Origin: Candidatus Nitrosotalea sp. TS
GTDB taxonomy: Archaea; Thermoproteota; Nitrososphaeria; Nitrososphaerales; Nitrosopumilaceae
NCBI RefSeq assembly: GCF_011319465.1
Contig: NZ_RCMB01000016.1
Location: 41,750-105,749 of the forward strand
Direction: 5' to 3'
DNA: 64,000 nucleotides
Positions within the stretch are counted from its first letter, which is position 1; the number at the start of each line of letters is the position of its first letter. Below the pieces are notes generated by a model. It had not been told where the DNA came from, made no database searches, and was given only the letters and a program-made list of their open reading frames with translations. A program made the position numbers and the translations under genes. Below are positions 29,635 through 38,599 of this stretch, piece after piece.

Positions 29635-29913
29635 CTATTGTTGAGTCAAAAATGGCGTTTCAATTGGCCTGTATGTTACCTTCATGACAACATCATTCAT
29701 CGCACTTACTTGTGGAATGAATCCCTGAGTCGAGTCAATCTCTACCTTCCACTGGCCAACTATTGGATCTACTGATGTTATGGAGAATCTTTCAATGGAA
29801 TCATCAGGACCAGAATATCTTACTCTGTAAATTTGGTCTCCTACAGTTATGCTCTTTAGCTGTCCCCTTTCAAAAAAATGGACATGGTCTATGTTCCCAT
29901 TGTTACTGTCCAC
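29635..29913 (-). CDS. Hypothetical 92-residue protein
   Basis: Unrecognised. It starts with GTG inside the 3' end of the upstream secreted-protein gene (25-nt overlap). The predicted content is beta-rich (KSITVGDQIYRVRYS, GQWKVEIDS, VVMKVTYRP), with no membrane segment. Because only GTG is available as start and the overlap is out of frame, it may be translated by coupling, or it could be the continuation of the upstream protein after a lost frame. It converges with glyS. Confidence 0.45.
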   Translation of the reverse strand: MDSNNGNIDHVHFFERGQLKSITVGDQIYRVRYSGPDDSIERFSITSVDPIVGQWKVEIDSTQGFIPQVSAMNDVVMKVTYRPIETPFLTQQ

Positions 29914-30518
29914 TTTACTGTCAACGAATCTCCGGAATTGAGAGTCACACCAGAAAATGTCTGATGAGCAAACATCCCTACAGCACTAATTGCTGTACTG
30001 TTGAACAGACCTGCTTCAGTTATAGTAGCTGCACTGGATGAGCTGTCTGTGAATTGTGCCTGTAACACATCGGATACAGGTGCTCCGCTTGTTGCATCAG
30101 TCTCAGTCAGTGTTGAAGCTGCCAGTCTTGTCAGGCCAGCTTGGTTTGTGATTTCATGATCTAGAGCTGTGTCTGTCTTTGCTACAGCAGGAGGACTGGT
30201 TTGATTACCAAGTCCAATCACACTATATACTGCACCACCAGTTGGGCATATGTTGCTAGCAATTCCAAATATTTTCTTGGACAAACAGTCTTCTGCTTGG
30301 TTTACCACGATGTTATCTCCTTGGTGATATGTCAGTATATTTCCTTGTGGATCCGTTACGGTCAAGGTTACATGTCCCAGTAAGGGAACAGCACCTATGT
30401 TTTGTGTGTCTGATTGTACTTTCAGTGTGGAAGGTACTGAAGTGAATCCGTAGACCCCTAGAATACTCACTGAAAGCACAATAGCGCTGAATAGTGCTAT
30501 GGTTGTATAGCGCTGCAT
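29889..30518 (-). CDS. Secreted protein of unknown function
   Basis: 209 residues with an N-terminal signal or anchor (TTIALFSAIVLSVSILGVYGF). The mature part is Thr/Ser-rich, has two Cys (EDCLSKK and SNICPTG) that may form a disulfide, an internal VIGLGNQTSPP segment and a C-terminal beta region ending VKWTVTMGT. The IGLGN...L...R organisation is reminiscent of tail-fibre-like surface proteins, but I cannot assign a family. It lies downstream of another small exported protein on the same strand. Confidence 0.65.
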   Translation of the reverse strand: MQRYTTIALFSAIVLSVSILGVYGFTSVPSTLKVQSDTQNIGAVPLLGHVTLTVTDPQGNILTYHQGDNIVVNQAEDCLSKKIFGIASNICPTGGAVYSVIGLGNQTSPPAVAKTDTALDHEITNQAGLTRLAASTLTETDATSGAPVSDVLQAQFTDSSSSAATITEAGLFNSTAISAVGMFAHQTFSGVTLNSGDSLTVKWTVTMGT

Positions 30519-30590
30519 TTGTTTCCAATGTTGGTCTGATAGTATTAAACGTCATGGAAAATATCATTGACAACAATGACCAATTTGGCA

Positions 30591-30821
30591 TTACTTTGCA
30601 GCTATGCCAACACTTTCATTCAATTCAACGGTATAGCTCTTCTTTATGGTAGTAGGAGTGGAAAGGGACGGATTTGTAGGAATGGGTGATGGTACTCCCG
30701 AGGTTGAATTGGATGGCGCTGTACCAGTATTTGGTGCCAAAGTGGAACTAGAAAGAACTGCTAATATCGCAAGAGCTACTGCAATTCCAATCCCAAGTCC
30801 TATAATAGATTTCTTGTTCAA
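30591..30821 (-). CDS. Small exported Pro/Ser/Thr-rich protein
   Basis: 76 residues: a basic start and hydrophobic segment (IIGLGIGIAVALAILAVL), a Pro/Ser/Thr-rich spacer (about residues 28-58) and a short end YTVELNESVGIAAK. It looks like a membrane-anchored surface peptide. Function unknown. It precedes the 209-residue secreted protein on the same strand with a 72-nt gap. Confidence 0.6.
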   Translation of the reverse strand: MNKKSIIGLGIGIAVALAILAVLSSSTLAPNTGTAPSNSTSGVPSPIPTNPSLSTPTTIKKSYTVELNESVGIAAK

Positions 30822-30925
30822 ATTTTAAGATCCCTCCTCTAGTCTCTCTTTTTTGATATAAACATTAATTGAAAGCCAGTAGCAATTGAACGAATACTTT
30901 TATCATTATTATTGAAAATGACTTT

Positions 30926-31740
30926 ATGATAGAATGTTTTAGAAAAGGTTACAATAGTTTTTACATTATTTTGAGTCTCTCTTTTGTCGTAGTTTTTATT
31001 TTTTTTGAGAATTTACCAAATGCGTTTGCAGACGATCAGGTACTGATTACAAAGACTGGCACCCTAAATCAGGTAATCTTTGACGGCAAATGGACATTTT
31101 ATACAGAATGGAAGGAATCAAGTCTTAACGACCTTGTATACAATGACACTACAAGAATAGAACTAAGATCAGCCCATCAAGACAATTATCTATATTTTAT
31201 GATAGATGCATTGACTCAAACTAATTTTGTTAAAAACTCGGATAGAGCAGTTATCTGTCTTGATGCAAATGATACCAAAATGCAGGTACCTGACTCTAGC
31301 TATTATTGTTTCATTTCAGTCCTAAATGGTAAAAACTCTTTTGTGTTGCAAGGCGGATCTCCTTTGGAGATAACAAGTCATTACAAGATAATTCCAAATC
31401 CTGATGGTTTTATTGCAATTGGTGGCATTTCAGATCAAAACGATAGATACACTCCTACTCCACATTCAACATATGAATTTAGAATTCCCATTGATTTTGT
31501 TGGAAGATCAGATATTTACGGCATTTATGTCGGAGTTTATGATTCCCATTCTAACATGGTTTATTCATATCCACGGATATTGGCTCAGTTGGTCCTCTAG
31601 ATATTCCAAGCCCAAGCCAGTGGGGAACGATGATCTCACCAGATAAATCGCTTCCAGAATTTCCATTGCCTGCAATTATACTTCCAGTTGCACTATCAAT
31701 TGTCCTATACTTTACAAGATCTAGATTTGCCATGAGCTGA
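30926..31740 (+). CDS. Secreted protein with PEF-CTERM-like tail, frameshifted
   Basis: The N-terminus has a signal sequence (FYIILSLSFVVVFIFF, cleavage region NAFA-DDQ). The middle (about 40-220) is a single beta-rich domain, possibly DOMON or carbohydrate-binding like, with IFDGKWTFYTEWKE and DRAVICLDAND. The first frame stops at 31600, but one base added to the GG at 31575-31576 gives YPRDIGSVGPLDIPSP and continues to a tail SLPEFPLPAIILPVALSIVLY followed by a basic end (TRSRF). This PEF-hydrophobic-basic tail resembles archaeosortase sorting signals. About 271 residues when joined. Confidence 0.7.
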
Positions 31741-31741
31741 G

Positions 31742-31749
31742 TTTTTTAT
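31742..31749 (+). promoter_or_regulatory. TATA-like box of the UDG gene
   Basis: TTTTTTAT lies 17-24 nt ahead of ATG 31766. This supports starting the glycosylase at the CRKC-containing N-terminus rather than at GTG 31795. Confidence 0.4.
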
Positions 31750-31765
31750 GAGATCACTTCAAAGC

Positions 31766-32415
31766 ATGAATTCTAGTATAATAAAATGTAGAAAGTGTCC
31801 CTAGGACTTGCATCTTATATCAGAAAAGTTGCGGATGAAAAGGTAAAACGGTTCAGTAATGAGAGATATTGGGGAAGGCCTCTTACAGGTTTTGGCGATT
31901 TTCAGGCACGATTATTCATCATTGGCCTTGCCCCGGCTGCCCATGGTGGCAACAGGACGGGAAGGATGTTTACTGGAGACAGTTCTGGCGATTGGGTTGC
32001 CAAAGTTCTTTATGAAAATGGCTTTGCTTCTCAACCAACAAGTGTTAGAGCAGATGATAATTTCAGACTAGTTGATGCGTATATCACGGCATCAGTTAGG
32101 TGTGCACCACCAAAAAACAAGCCTACAAGAGAAGAATTTGAGAACTGTTTTCCCTATTTGATTGAAGAGTTTTCCTTGCTAAAGGAGATCAAGGTAATAG
32201 TATGTCTTGGGAGAATAGCATTTGATACATGCTGTAAGCTATTACAGATAAAGGGCATTAATTTTTCCCATGGCAAATCATTTACACATCAACATTTGAC
32301 AATAATATGCTCATATCATCCAAGTAGGCAAAACACGCAGACAGGACGCTTGACATGGAAACAGTGGTCAATGGTATTTGCAAAGGCTAGAAAATTTCTA
32401 GATCACGCTAAATGA
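31766..32415 (+). CDS. Uracil-DNA glycosylase, family 5 (UDGb) like, frameshifted N-terminus
   Basis: Removes uracil and related deaminated bases from DNA. The main frame (from 31795) has GLAPAAHGGNRTGRMFTGD, the family 5 active-site segment, and YHPSRQNTQTG. Upstream in another frame, ATG 31766 codes MNSSIIKCRKCP, the Cys pair that begins the iron-sulfur site in this family, but a TAG follows. A small indel at about 31798-31806 would give KCRKCP...LASYIRK and an intact protein near 216 residues. Whether one base was lost or two gained is unclear. Confidence 0.87.
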
Positions 32416-32497
32416 ATCGTAAACGTTAAAGAAAATCCAAATTTCTTTGTAAGATAAAAAGAAGACGTTCTCGCCCATTTCCCCATCCGAGTTTCCC

Positions 32498-33139
32498 CTA
32501 CTCGTATGTTGATTGTGACGATACGCCGGAGGGTGATGGAACTGATGGGAATCTGTCGCCAATCTGTTGTTCTGCAACTGCTGATGCTTCTTGCAGTATC
32601 TTGTCTGTTTCTTCGCTTGATACATCGGAGTCCACGTTAAAGTCTCCTCCTGCTAGTGAGTCCATCATTAGTCCATTGAGTGTCTGGGTCATAGAGTTCA
32701 GTTCGGAATCTGCCTCTGGCATAAATCTTCCAAGGGATGATTTGAGTCCCTTCATGGTTGACATTGCAGGAGCTATTGCTACCATTGCGTCTCCTAGGTC
32801 GTGTATTGTTGTTAGACGTAATTGTACTTGCTCTAGTGCCATTCTGGCGTTTCCTAGCATCTTTGTGACCTTTCGTATCTCAGCTAGTTCATTTGATAGA
32901 ACTCTGCTTGTGCTTGCATCATGCTGCTGCATGGCGGTTACGATTCGCTTGAAAAGCTGTTCGTCTCTTTGTCTCAGCTTTGTCAGCATAGAATCCATCT
33001 TCGATATTTGACCCTGTAATTTGTTCACAGCGCCCTCAATTCTAGGCTTGAGTGCTCCCTGTGGTTTTACAGTTTCACGTAATTTTTCGCTTAAACCTAC
33101 AGACTCGGGACGAGTCCAGGTCTTATCGAAGCCGGTCAT
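32498..33139 (-). CDS. ESCRT-III-like cell division protein (CdvB paralog)
   Basis: 213-residue Snf7/CdvB-type protein of the archaeal Cdv division machinery, forming filaments at the division site. It is helix-rich with a basic N-terminal half (LRETVKPQGALKPRIEGAVNKLQ, shown only in part as motif) and an acidic C-terminal half (DSDVSSEETDKILQEA). It lacks the winged-helix end of full CdvB, as in shorter paralogs. A second, very similar protein is coded at 63649. No cdvA or cdvC neighbour is visible. It is followed by no same-strand partner. Confidence 0.88.
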   Translation of the reverse strand: MTGFDKTWTRPESVGLSEKLRETVKPQGALKPRIEGAVNKLQGQISKMDSMLTKLRQRDEQLFKRIVTAMQQHDASTSRVLSNELAEIRKVTKMLGNARMALEQVQLRLTTIHDLGDAMVAIAPAMSTMKGLKSSLGRFMPEADSELNSMTQTLNGLMMDSLAGGDFNVDSDVSSEETDKILQEASAVAEQQIGDRFPSVPSPSGVSSQSTYE

Positions 33140-33243
33140 GGTGGCTAGTTTGAAAGTTAGTTCTTAATTGCCGGTGTATATTATCATCAACTCTAGGCTA
33201 AATTAAGCTCACAAAATAAATCTGGCAAAGCCTGTTTGAAATT

Positions 33244-33999
33244 GTGTCAAGGATAGCAGTATTTGATTCAGGTCTTGGTTCCCTTTCCATAATAAAACCA
33301 ATTCAAAAAAAGATCAGAACTGAGATTATCTATTTTGCTGATCAGGATAGTTTTCCATATGGTACAAAATCTACTGGCAAATTAAGAAAAATTATCAAGT
33401 CAACCATTAAAAAATTGGAAGAAAAATTCGAACCTGATCTGATAGTTATTGCTTCAAACACTCCTTCACTTTTACTAAATCCAAAAAAACAATCAAAAAT
33501 TATTGGAATTTATCCACCATTAGAAGATGCAGTAAAAAAAACAAATACAAATTCAATAGCAATTCTTGCTACCAAATCAGTTGTTGAAAGTAAAGAATTA
33601 CAAAATTACATTAAAAAACGGATCCCCCAAGGAATCAAAGCGATTAAAATTAACGCATCACCACTTGTGGAGCTTGTAGAATCAGGAAAGTTTGCTTCAA
33701 AAAAAGAATTTTGTAAAAAAAAGATTAGGACAAGCCTGCAATCAATTCAAAAGGAAGGAGTGGATGTGGCCACCTTATCTAGTACGCATCTCCCATTTCT
33801 TCTGCCAATGTTAAAGGAGATCTTTCCCAATGTAACATTTCTTGACCCGGCATATACTGTAGCAGATAAAGTTGCAACATTACTAAATCATAAAAGATCG
33901 AGTACGCACAAATTAAAGATCTTTGCCTCTGGCAATACTGCTATTTTTCAAAAAAAATTACAAAAATTTGGAATCAAAAACAAAGTATTTCCGCTATGA
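33244..33999 (+). CDS. Glutamate/aspartate racemase-fold protein lacking both catalytic Cys
   Basis: 251-residue MurI-like protein. The fold signatures are present: VFDSGLGSLSI, FADQDSFPYGTKS, VIASNTPS near residue 70, and TLSSTHLPFLLP near 178. In true glutamate racemase the second and third of these read xACNTxS and LGCTHFP; here both catalytic Cys are Ser, while the flanking Asn-Thr and Thr-His are kept. Archaea of this type lack peptidoglycan, so racemization for a wall is unlikely. Start GTG with a TATA-like AAATAAAT about 30 nt upstream. The function is open. Confidence 0.85.
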   Translation: MSRIAVFDSGLGSLSIIKPIQKKIRTEIIYFADQDSFPYGTKSTGKLRKIIKSTIKKLEEKFEPDLIVIASNTPSLLLNPKKQSKIIGIYPPLEDAVKKTNTNSIAILATKSVVESKELQNYIKKRIPQGIKAIKINASPLVELVESGKFASKKEFCKKKIRTSLQSIQKEGVDVATLSSTHLPFLLPMLKEIFPNVTFLDPAYTVADKVATLLNHKRSSTHKLKIFASGNTAIFQKKLQKFGIKNKVFPL

Positions 34000-34762
34000 A
34001 ATGACTTTGGCTTTTCGATATCCATGACTGAAAGTTTTGTCATAAAGTTTAGAATATTCATAATGTGTGGGGTTTACGATATCTCCGATGATTATGATTG
34101 CAGTTTTTGTGATTTTTTCGTCTCTGATTTTTTTTGTAATGTTTTCTAGTGTACCTTTTATTATTTTTTCATCGCTCCAGCTTGCTCGATATACAGGCTG
34201 CCACAGGAGTTGACTTGGAATATCCCCCTTTGATGGCTTGCTTAACAATGTCTGATATGAGATGAACACTCAGATAGAATATCATGGTAGCTTTATGCTT
34301 TGCAAGCTCTGAGATTTTCTCCCTTGTTGGAACTTTGGTTCGTGATTCTGCCCTAGTTACAATGATAGTTTGCGTAACACCGGGCAATGTTAGTTCGCAG
34401 CCCAATGCTGCAGCAGATGCAAGAAATGAGGTTATCCCAGGTACAACCTCAAACTCTATTCCCTCCTTTTTGAGATTGTCGGTCTGTTCTCGTATTGCTC
34501 CATAAATTGAAGGATCACCATCATGTAGTCTGACAACTAATTTTCCTTTCACCGCGTTATCCCGTAGAATCTTGAAGATGTCTTCTCTGACTAGTTTTGC
34601 AGCATCATGTAACTCTGCTCTTTTACAGAGCTTGACTATCTCAGGCGGGATTAGCGAACCAGAATATACTACCACATCGGCTTTCTGGATTAATTTTTTG
34701 GCCTTTACAGTGATGAGTTCTGGATCACCTGGGCCACAGCCAACAAAGTAAACTTTATGCAC
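33994..34762 (-). CDS. cbiF: Cobalt-precorrin-4 C11-methyltransferase CbiF, frameshifted
   Basis: SAM-dependent methylation at C11 in corrin synthesis. The N-terminal frame (from 34762) has FVGCGPGDPELITVKA, VRLHDGDPSIYGA and EVVPGITSFLASAA; the C-terminal frame (33994-34269) has VYRASWSDEKIIKGTL and AIIIIGD. They join if one base of GG at 34196-34197 is removed (VAAVYRASW), giving about 255 residues, the normal length. The ATG overlaps the cbiL stop by 8 nt; this is the last gene of cbiT-cbiL-cbiF. Confidence 0.9.
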
Positions 34763-35477
34763 GCTTTACCACCATGATTGAAAAATATTTGCTGGTCAAT
34801 GTGTCCTTTGTAACTTCGCCAAGTGTTAATTTCTTTACAATCTCCTCGTTTGTGCCCACGTCTTGTGCTATGGCAAAAAGTGAGCTGTCAGGAAAGCCAG
34901 CTTCTCGAAGTAGTACGATAACCTGATCAAAGTACCTGCCATCTTTTAGAAATATCATAGTATCACAGTTCTTTGCAGTCTCTTTTACTCTGGAAAGGTC
35001 ATAGCATGCAGGTATTACGGCAACTGTTTCGTCTCCTTCTGCTATGCTGATTCCCACCTTGGATGCAAAAGCAAACATGGATACTATTCCAGGAATTACT
35101 GTTATCTTGATCTCAGGGTATTTTGACTTGAGTTCACGTTGCAGGTAAATCCATGTACTGTATAACGACGGATCTCCCACCGTAAGATATACGACATTTT
35201 TTCCATCTTTTACTTTATCAGCTATTATGCGTGCATTGGTTTCCCAAGTATTTTCCAAAGTCTCTCTGTCCTTTACCATAGGAAATACAAGATTCAAAAC
35301 GTCAGGTTTTTTGGAATTGTTAACCAATGATGATATTATTGAATATGCAATGCTTTCTTTGCCTTCCTTTGAAGTGGGACACATTATTACGTCAGCACTT
35401 TGAATGGCCCTCACTGCCTTTACGGTAAGAAGATCTGGATCTCCAGGGCCACAGCCAACGCATGTCAATTCAGCCAT
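34755..35477 (-). CDS. cbiL: Cobalt-precorrin-2 C20-methyltransferase CbiL
   Basis: Adds the C20 methyl group to cobalt-factor II or precorrin-2. 240 residues with the SUMT-family signature TCVGCGPGDPDLLTVKA at the N-terminus, LTVGDPSLYSTW near 98 and TVIPGIVSMFAFAS near 128. It lies between cbiT and cbiF on the same strand. Intact frame. Confidence 0.94.
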   Translation of the reverse strand: MAELTCVGCGPGDPDLLTVKAVRAIQSADVIMCPTSKEGKESIAYSIISSLVNNSKKPDVLNLVFPMVKDRETLENTWETNARIIADKVKDGKNVVYLTVGDPSLYSTWIYLQRELKSKYPEIKITVIPGIVSMFAFASKVGISIAEGDETVAVIPACYDLSRVKETAKNCDTMIFLKDGRYFDQVIVLLREAGFPDSSLFAIAQDVGTNEEIVKKLTLGEVTKDTLTSKYFSIMVVKRA

Positions 35478-35513
35478 TTATAAAAAAAATCGCCATTGTT
35501 ACCTAATTAAAGG

Positions 35514-36105
35514 TTAGATCCTTGTTGCAGAGATTATAGTGACTGGATTTCTAGCAAGCATCATTGTGCCAGTAGATGTCTTGCGGCTCTTGGATATTGT
35601 AACTTGTGTAATATCAACAGATGAAAACTTGAGTTTTTCCATAGTTGAAAGCACGGAATAAAGGGTCTCAATCAAAATGGTACCTATCACTATTCTACCT
35701 CCTTGCTTGATCTTACCTTCACATAGTTTTAGAATTTCAGATGTTTCGCCTCCTGTCCCCCCGATAAATATGGCATCAGCCATAGGGAGCTCTGAAATTT
35801 TTTCCATTGCATTTCCTAAAATGACTTCAACGTTTGAGATCCCAAACTTGGACAAATTTTTCTTGGTAAGTTCTACTGCCTTTGGATCAAAGTCTATTGC
35901 AAAAACTTTTCCTGATGTACCTATCTGATAGGCTACTTCTACTGATACAGATCCGCTTCCACACCCAATGTCATATACTGACTTGGCCTTGTTCAAGCCT
36001 GCCTTTACTAATTTGGATTACGCGTACCTCTTCTTTTGTAATTGGAACCTCTTCTGCTCGCTCAAATAGTTCGTCTGGAATGCCAGGTGTTCTATATTTC
36101 CACAT
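35514..36105 (-). CDS. cbiT: Cobalt-precorrin-6B C15-methyltransferase CbiT, frameshifted
   Basis: Decarboxylating methyltransferase half-enzyme for C5/C15 (CbiT). The visible frame (35514-35996) has the SAM motif VYDIGCGSGSVSVE and ADAIFIGGTGG. Upstream, in another frame from ATG 36105, lies MWKYRTPGIPDELFERAEE and VPITKEEVRVIQISK, the standard CbiT N-terminus. Removing one base at 36002-36003 joins ISKAGLNKAKSVYDIG, giving about 196 residues. The partner CbiE is not in the window. First gene of the cbiT-L-F run. Confidence 0.9.
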
Positions 36106-36146
36106 ATAGTCTAAGTGAAAAGATATTTTAGATATTTAGCACTTGT

Positions 36147-36479
36147 CTAGTGCACTGTTCCAACGCTAATGTATGGATTGATTATTGTATATACCAAAAT
36201 CCAGCTAACCAAAAACATCAGAAAATAACTTCCAATACCTGTCATGATAAGTTTTCTCTTATCAGATGAGGGCAATGGAACTCTTAGTGACTTTGCTATC
36301 CCGTAGGATATAATGAATAACACGATTACAATTCCTAATCCTGTATATGCTCTTTCGTGAGCATGCAACATGGTACTTCCAATTATGGCAGAAATAGTCC
36401 CAGCTAGTATACCAAGACCGACGCGCAGCCAAAACACCTTGTCAAGACCACTCTTTATCCTAGATTCGTCAGTCTCCAT
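36147..36479 (-). CDS. Small multi-pass membrane protein
   Basis: 110 residues with about four hydrophobic segments (WLRVGLGILAGTISAIIG, GLGIVIVLFIISYGIA, LIMTGIGSYFLMFLVSWILVY) and an acidic N-terminus. Upstream of ATG 36479 the frame stays open through a charged Pro-rich stretch (KKPEPNDNPTKDAPPEEPR) with no start codon, whereas another frame offers a TTG start behind a TATA-like box. A single-base break near 36540-36550 may therefore hide the real N-terminus. Function unknown. Confidence 0.65.
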   Translation of the reverse strand: METDESRIKSGLDKVFWLRVGLGILAGTISAIIGSTMLHAHERAYTGLGIVIVLFIISYGIAKSLRVPLPSSDKRKLIMTGIGSYFLMFLVSWILVYTIINPYISVGTVH

Positions 36480-36670
36480 GGCACGAGGTTCCTCAGGAGG
36501 CGCGTCCTTTGTCGGGTTGTCATTTGGCTCGGGTTTCTTATCGATTATCTTTGCCCTTTGGATGTCTTACCAAGTAAATTTTCAAGTTCACTCTGTTAAA
36601 TCCTGTTTAAAATGTTTGGTTGGCTAACCAATAGCAAAGAGTATAATTTTGGAGCGGTAACGTCTCCATT

Positions 36671-38599
36671 ATGACGCTTTCAGGAATTGAACTATCTTAT
36701 CTGGTAAACGAAATATCCAGCAAGACAAAGGACTACTATGTCAGCAACATTTACGGCATAACTCGCAATAGCCTTCTCTTCAAATTGCATCATCCAGAAA
36801 AACCAGATCTTTTGCTCATGTTTTCCACATTTGGATTTTGGATTACAAATGTAAAGATAAGCCAGATGGAGGAAAACAGGCTGATAAAGAGACTTAGAAA
36901 TGATCTTCTTCGCTCCAGAATTATTAACGTCGAGCAAATTGGTAGTGAGCGAATTGTACAAGTTACATTCAGTGGTTTCAATCAAGAATTTATTCTGATT
37001 GGAGAATTTTTTGGAGATGGCAACATACTTTTGTGCAATAAAGAGATGAAGATTTTATCACTTCTTCATTCAATTGATGTAAGACATAGAAAATTGGGGG
37101 TCGGTCTAACGTATGCTACTCCACCATCAAGTGGATCAGATATTTTTAAAGTGACACAAAAAGATCTAGAGGAGATAAAATCAGCATCTACTGTAACTGT
37201 TAGGTGGATTGGTAGAACTCTGGGATTGCCCACCAAATATGCCGAGGAAATAATGAAGAGATCCAACATAGATGGACAGAGATTAGGAAATACATTGACT
37301 AGTGAAGAAGTTACAAGCATATATCAGGCAACTAGAGAAATGATTGAAAAAGTTGTCAATGGAAAACATGACCCATATATTGTTCGTGACGACAAGGGAG
37401 CAGATGTATACCCCATACCGCTTGGAGATATTTCACAAAAAAACGTCAGCAAGGTATCTAGTTTTATGGAAGGACTGGATGCACTATTTTCTGAAAATCT
37501 TCTAGAACAGGGAAAGACATCAAAAACGGACACTGTAAGCCAAAAGATAATCGAGACTGAGCATAAACTTGAGGAGCAAAACAAGGCAATTTCATTGGTT
37601 AAGCTAAGAGCTGAGGCAATATCCAACGTTGCAAAAGCTCTCTTTGGCTTGGCGTCATTTGGAGTTACATCAATTGAGGATACAAGAGTTCCGCCATTAT
37701 TGCAAGAGCGCAATTCCTCTCTGATAAGAGAAAATGGCATACTAATGATAAATGTCGAAGAAGATAAAGTAAAGATTAATCCACAATCGTCAATTCAAGC
37801 CATAGCTTCTATCTTGTTTAACGAATCAAAACGACAATTAAAAGCAATTGAGACAATAGAGTCAGAAAAAATCAAGACTGAAAAGAATTTGGCGGCATTT
37901 AGAAAACAAGCCACCATCACACAGGATTCCATTGTTTTTTCAATACAGAAAAAGAAAGAATGGTATGAGAGATATAGATGGTTTTATACTTCAGACGGAC
38001 TTTTGGCAATTGGAGGACGAGATTCATCTTCCAATTCTTCAGTAATAAGAAAACATCTGGGTAAGAATGATAGAGTATTTCACGCCGAGATAGTAGGATC
38101 ACCTTTTTTTATCCTAAAGGATAGCGAGGATGAAATTGCATCAAGCATAACAGAGGTGGCACAAGCTACAGTCTGTTTTAGCAGAGCTTGGAGGGAAGGA
38201 TTGTATGGATTAAATGCCTATTGGGTAAAACCAGATCAGATCAAGATGGGAGCACCGACTGGACAATTTCTTGCAAAGGGTGCATTCCCAATAGAGGGTA
38301 CTAGAAACTTTGTTCAAGTTTCAAACTTGCAGCTAGCTATAGGGTTGCATCAAAAAAATGACAGCTATACTATCATGAGTGGTCCACTATCAGCAGTGAA
38401 AACCAGATGCTTATTTTATGTAATTATAGAACCGTCGGGAACTGATATGACAGATCTTGCAAAAAAGGTAAGACTAGAATTTTTAAAACTTGCAGAAAAC
38501 CAAGATGTTGTCAAGGCATTTAATATTGATGATTTTATACGTGCGCTTCCTGCTGGCGATAGCCACATAGTAGAATCAGGTATTGGTCAAGGATATTGA
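36671..38599 (+). CDS. NFACT/RqcH-type ribosome quality control protein
   Basis: 642 residues. NFACT-N domain at residues 1-200 (SNIYGITRNSLLFKLHHP, RHRKLGVGLTYATPP), helix-hairpin-helix and a central coiled coil (about 290-440), and NFACT-R domain with WYERYRWFYTSDGLLAIGGRD near residue 435. Family members (Rqc2, RqcH) bind stalled large subunits and extend nascent chains. It is the first gene of a tight run with a Mut7-C protein and an AMMECR1 protein, with start-stop overlaps. Start ATG 36671 follows a TATA-like TATAATTT. Confidence 0.92.
   Translation: MTLSGIELSYLVNEISSKTKDYYVSNIYGITRNSLLFKLHHPEKPDLLLMFSTFGFWITNVKISQMEENRLIKRLRNDLLRSRIINVEQIGSERIVQVTFSGFNQEFILIGEFFGDGNILLCNKEMKILSLLHSIDVRHRKLGVGLTYATPPSSGSDIFKVTQKDLEEIKSASTVTVRWIGRTLGLPTKYAEEIMKRSNIDGQRLGNTLTSEEVTSIYQATREMIEKVVNGKHDPYIVRDDKGADVYPIPLGDISQKNVSKVSSFMEGLDALFSENLLEQGKTSKTDTVSQKIIETEHKLEEQNKAISLVKLRAEAISNVAKALFGLASFGVTSIEDTRVPPLLQERNSSLIRENGILMINVEEDKVKINPQSSIQAIASILFNESKRQLKAIETIESEKIKTEKNLAAFRKQATITQDSIVFSIQKKKEWYERYRWFYTSDGLLAIGGRDSSSNSSVIRKHLGKNDRVFHAEIVGSPFFILKDSEDEIASSITEVAQATVCFSRAWREGLYGLNAYWVKPDQIKMGAPTGQFLAKGAFPIEGTRNFVQVSNLQLAIGLHQKNDSYTIMSGPLSAVKTRCLFYVIIEPSGTDMTDLAKKVRLEFLKLAENQDVVKAFNIDDFIRALPAGDSHIVESGIGQGY

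Noticed and set aside
31551..31733. 60-codon reverse frame
   Set aside because: Antisense shadow of the restored C-terminus of the PEF-tailed protein.
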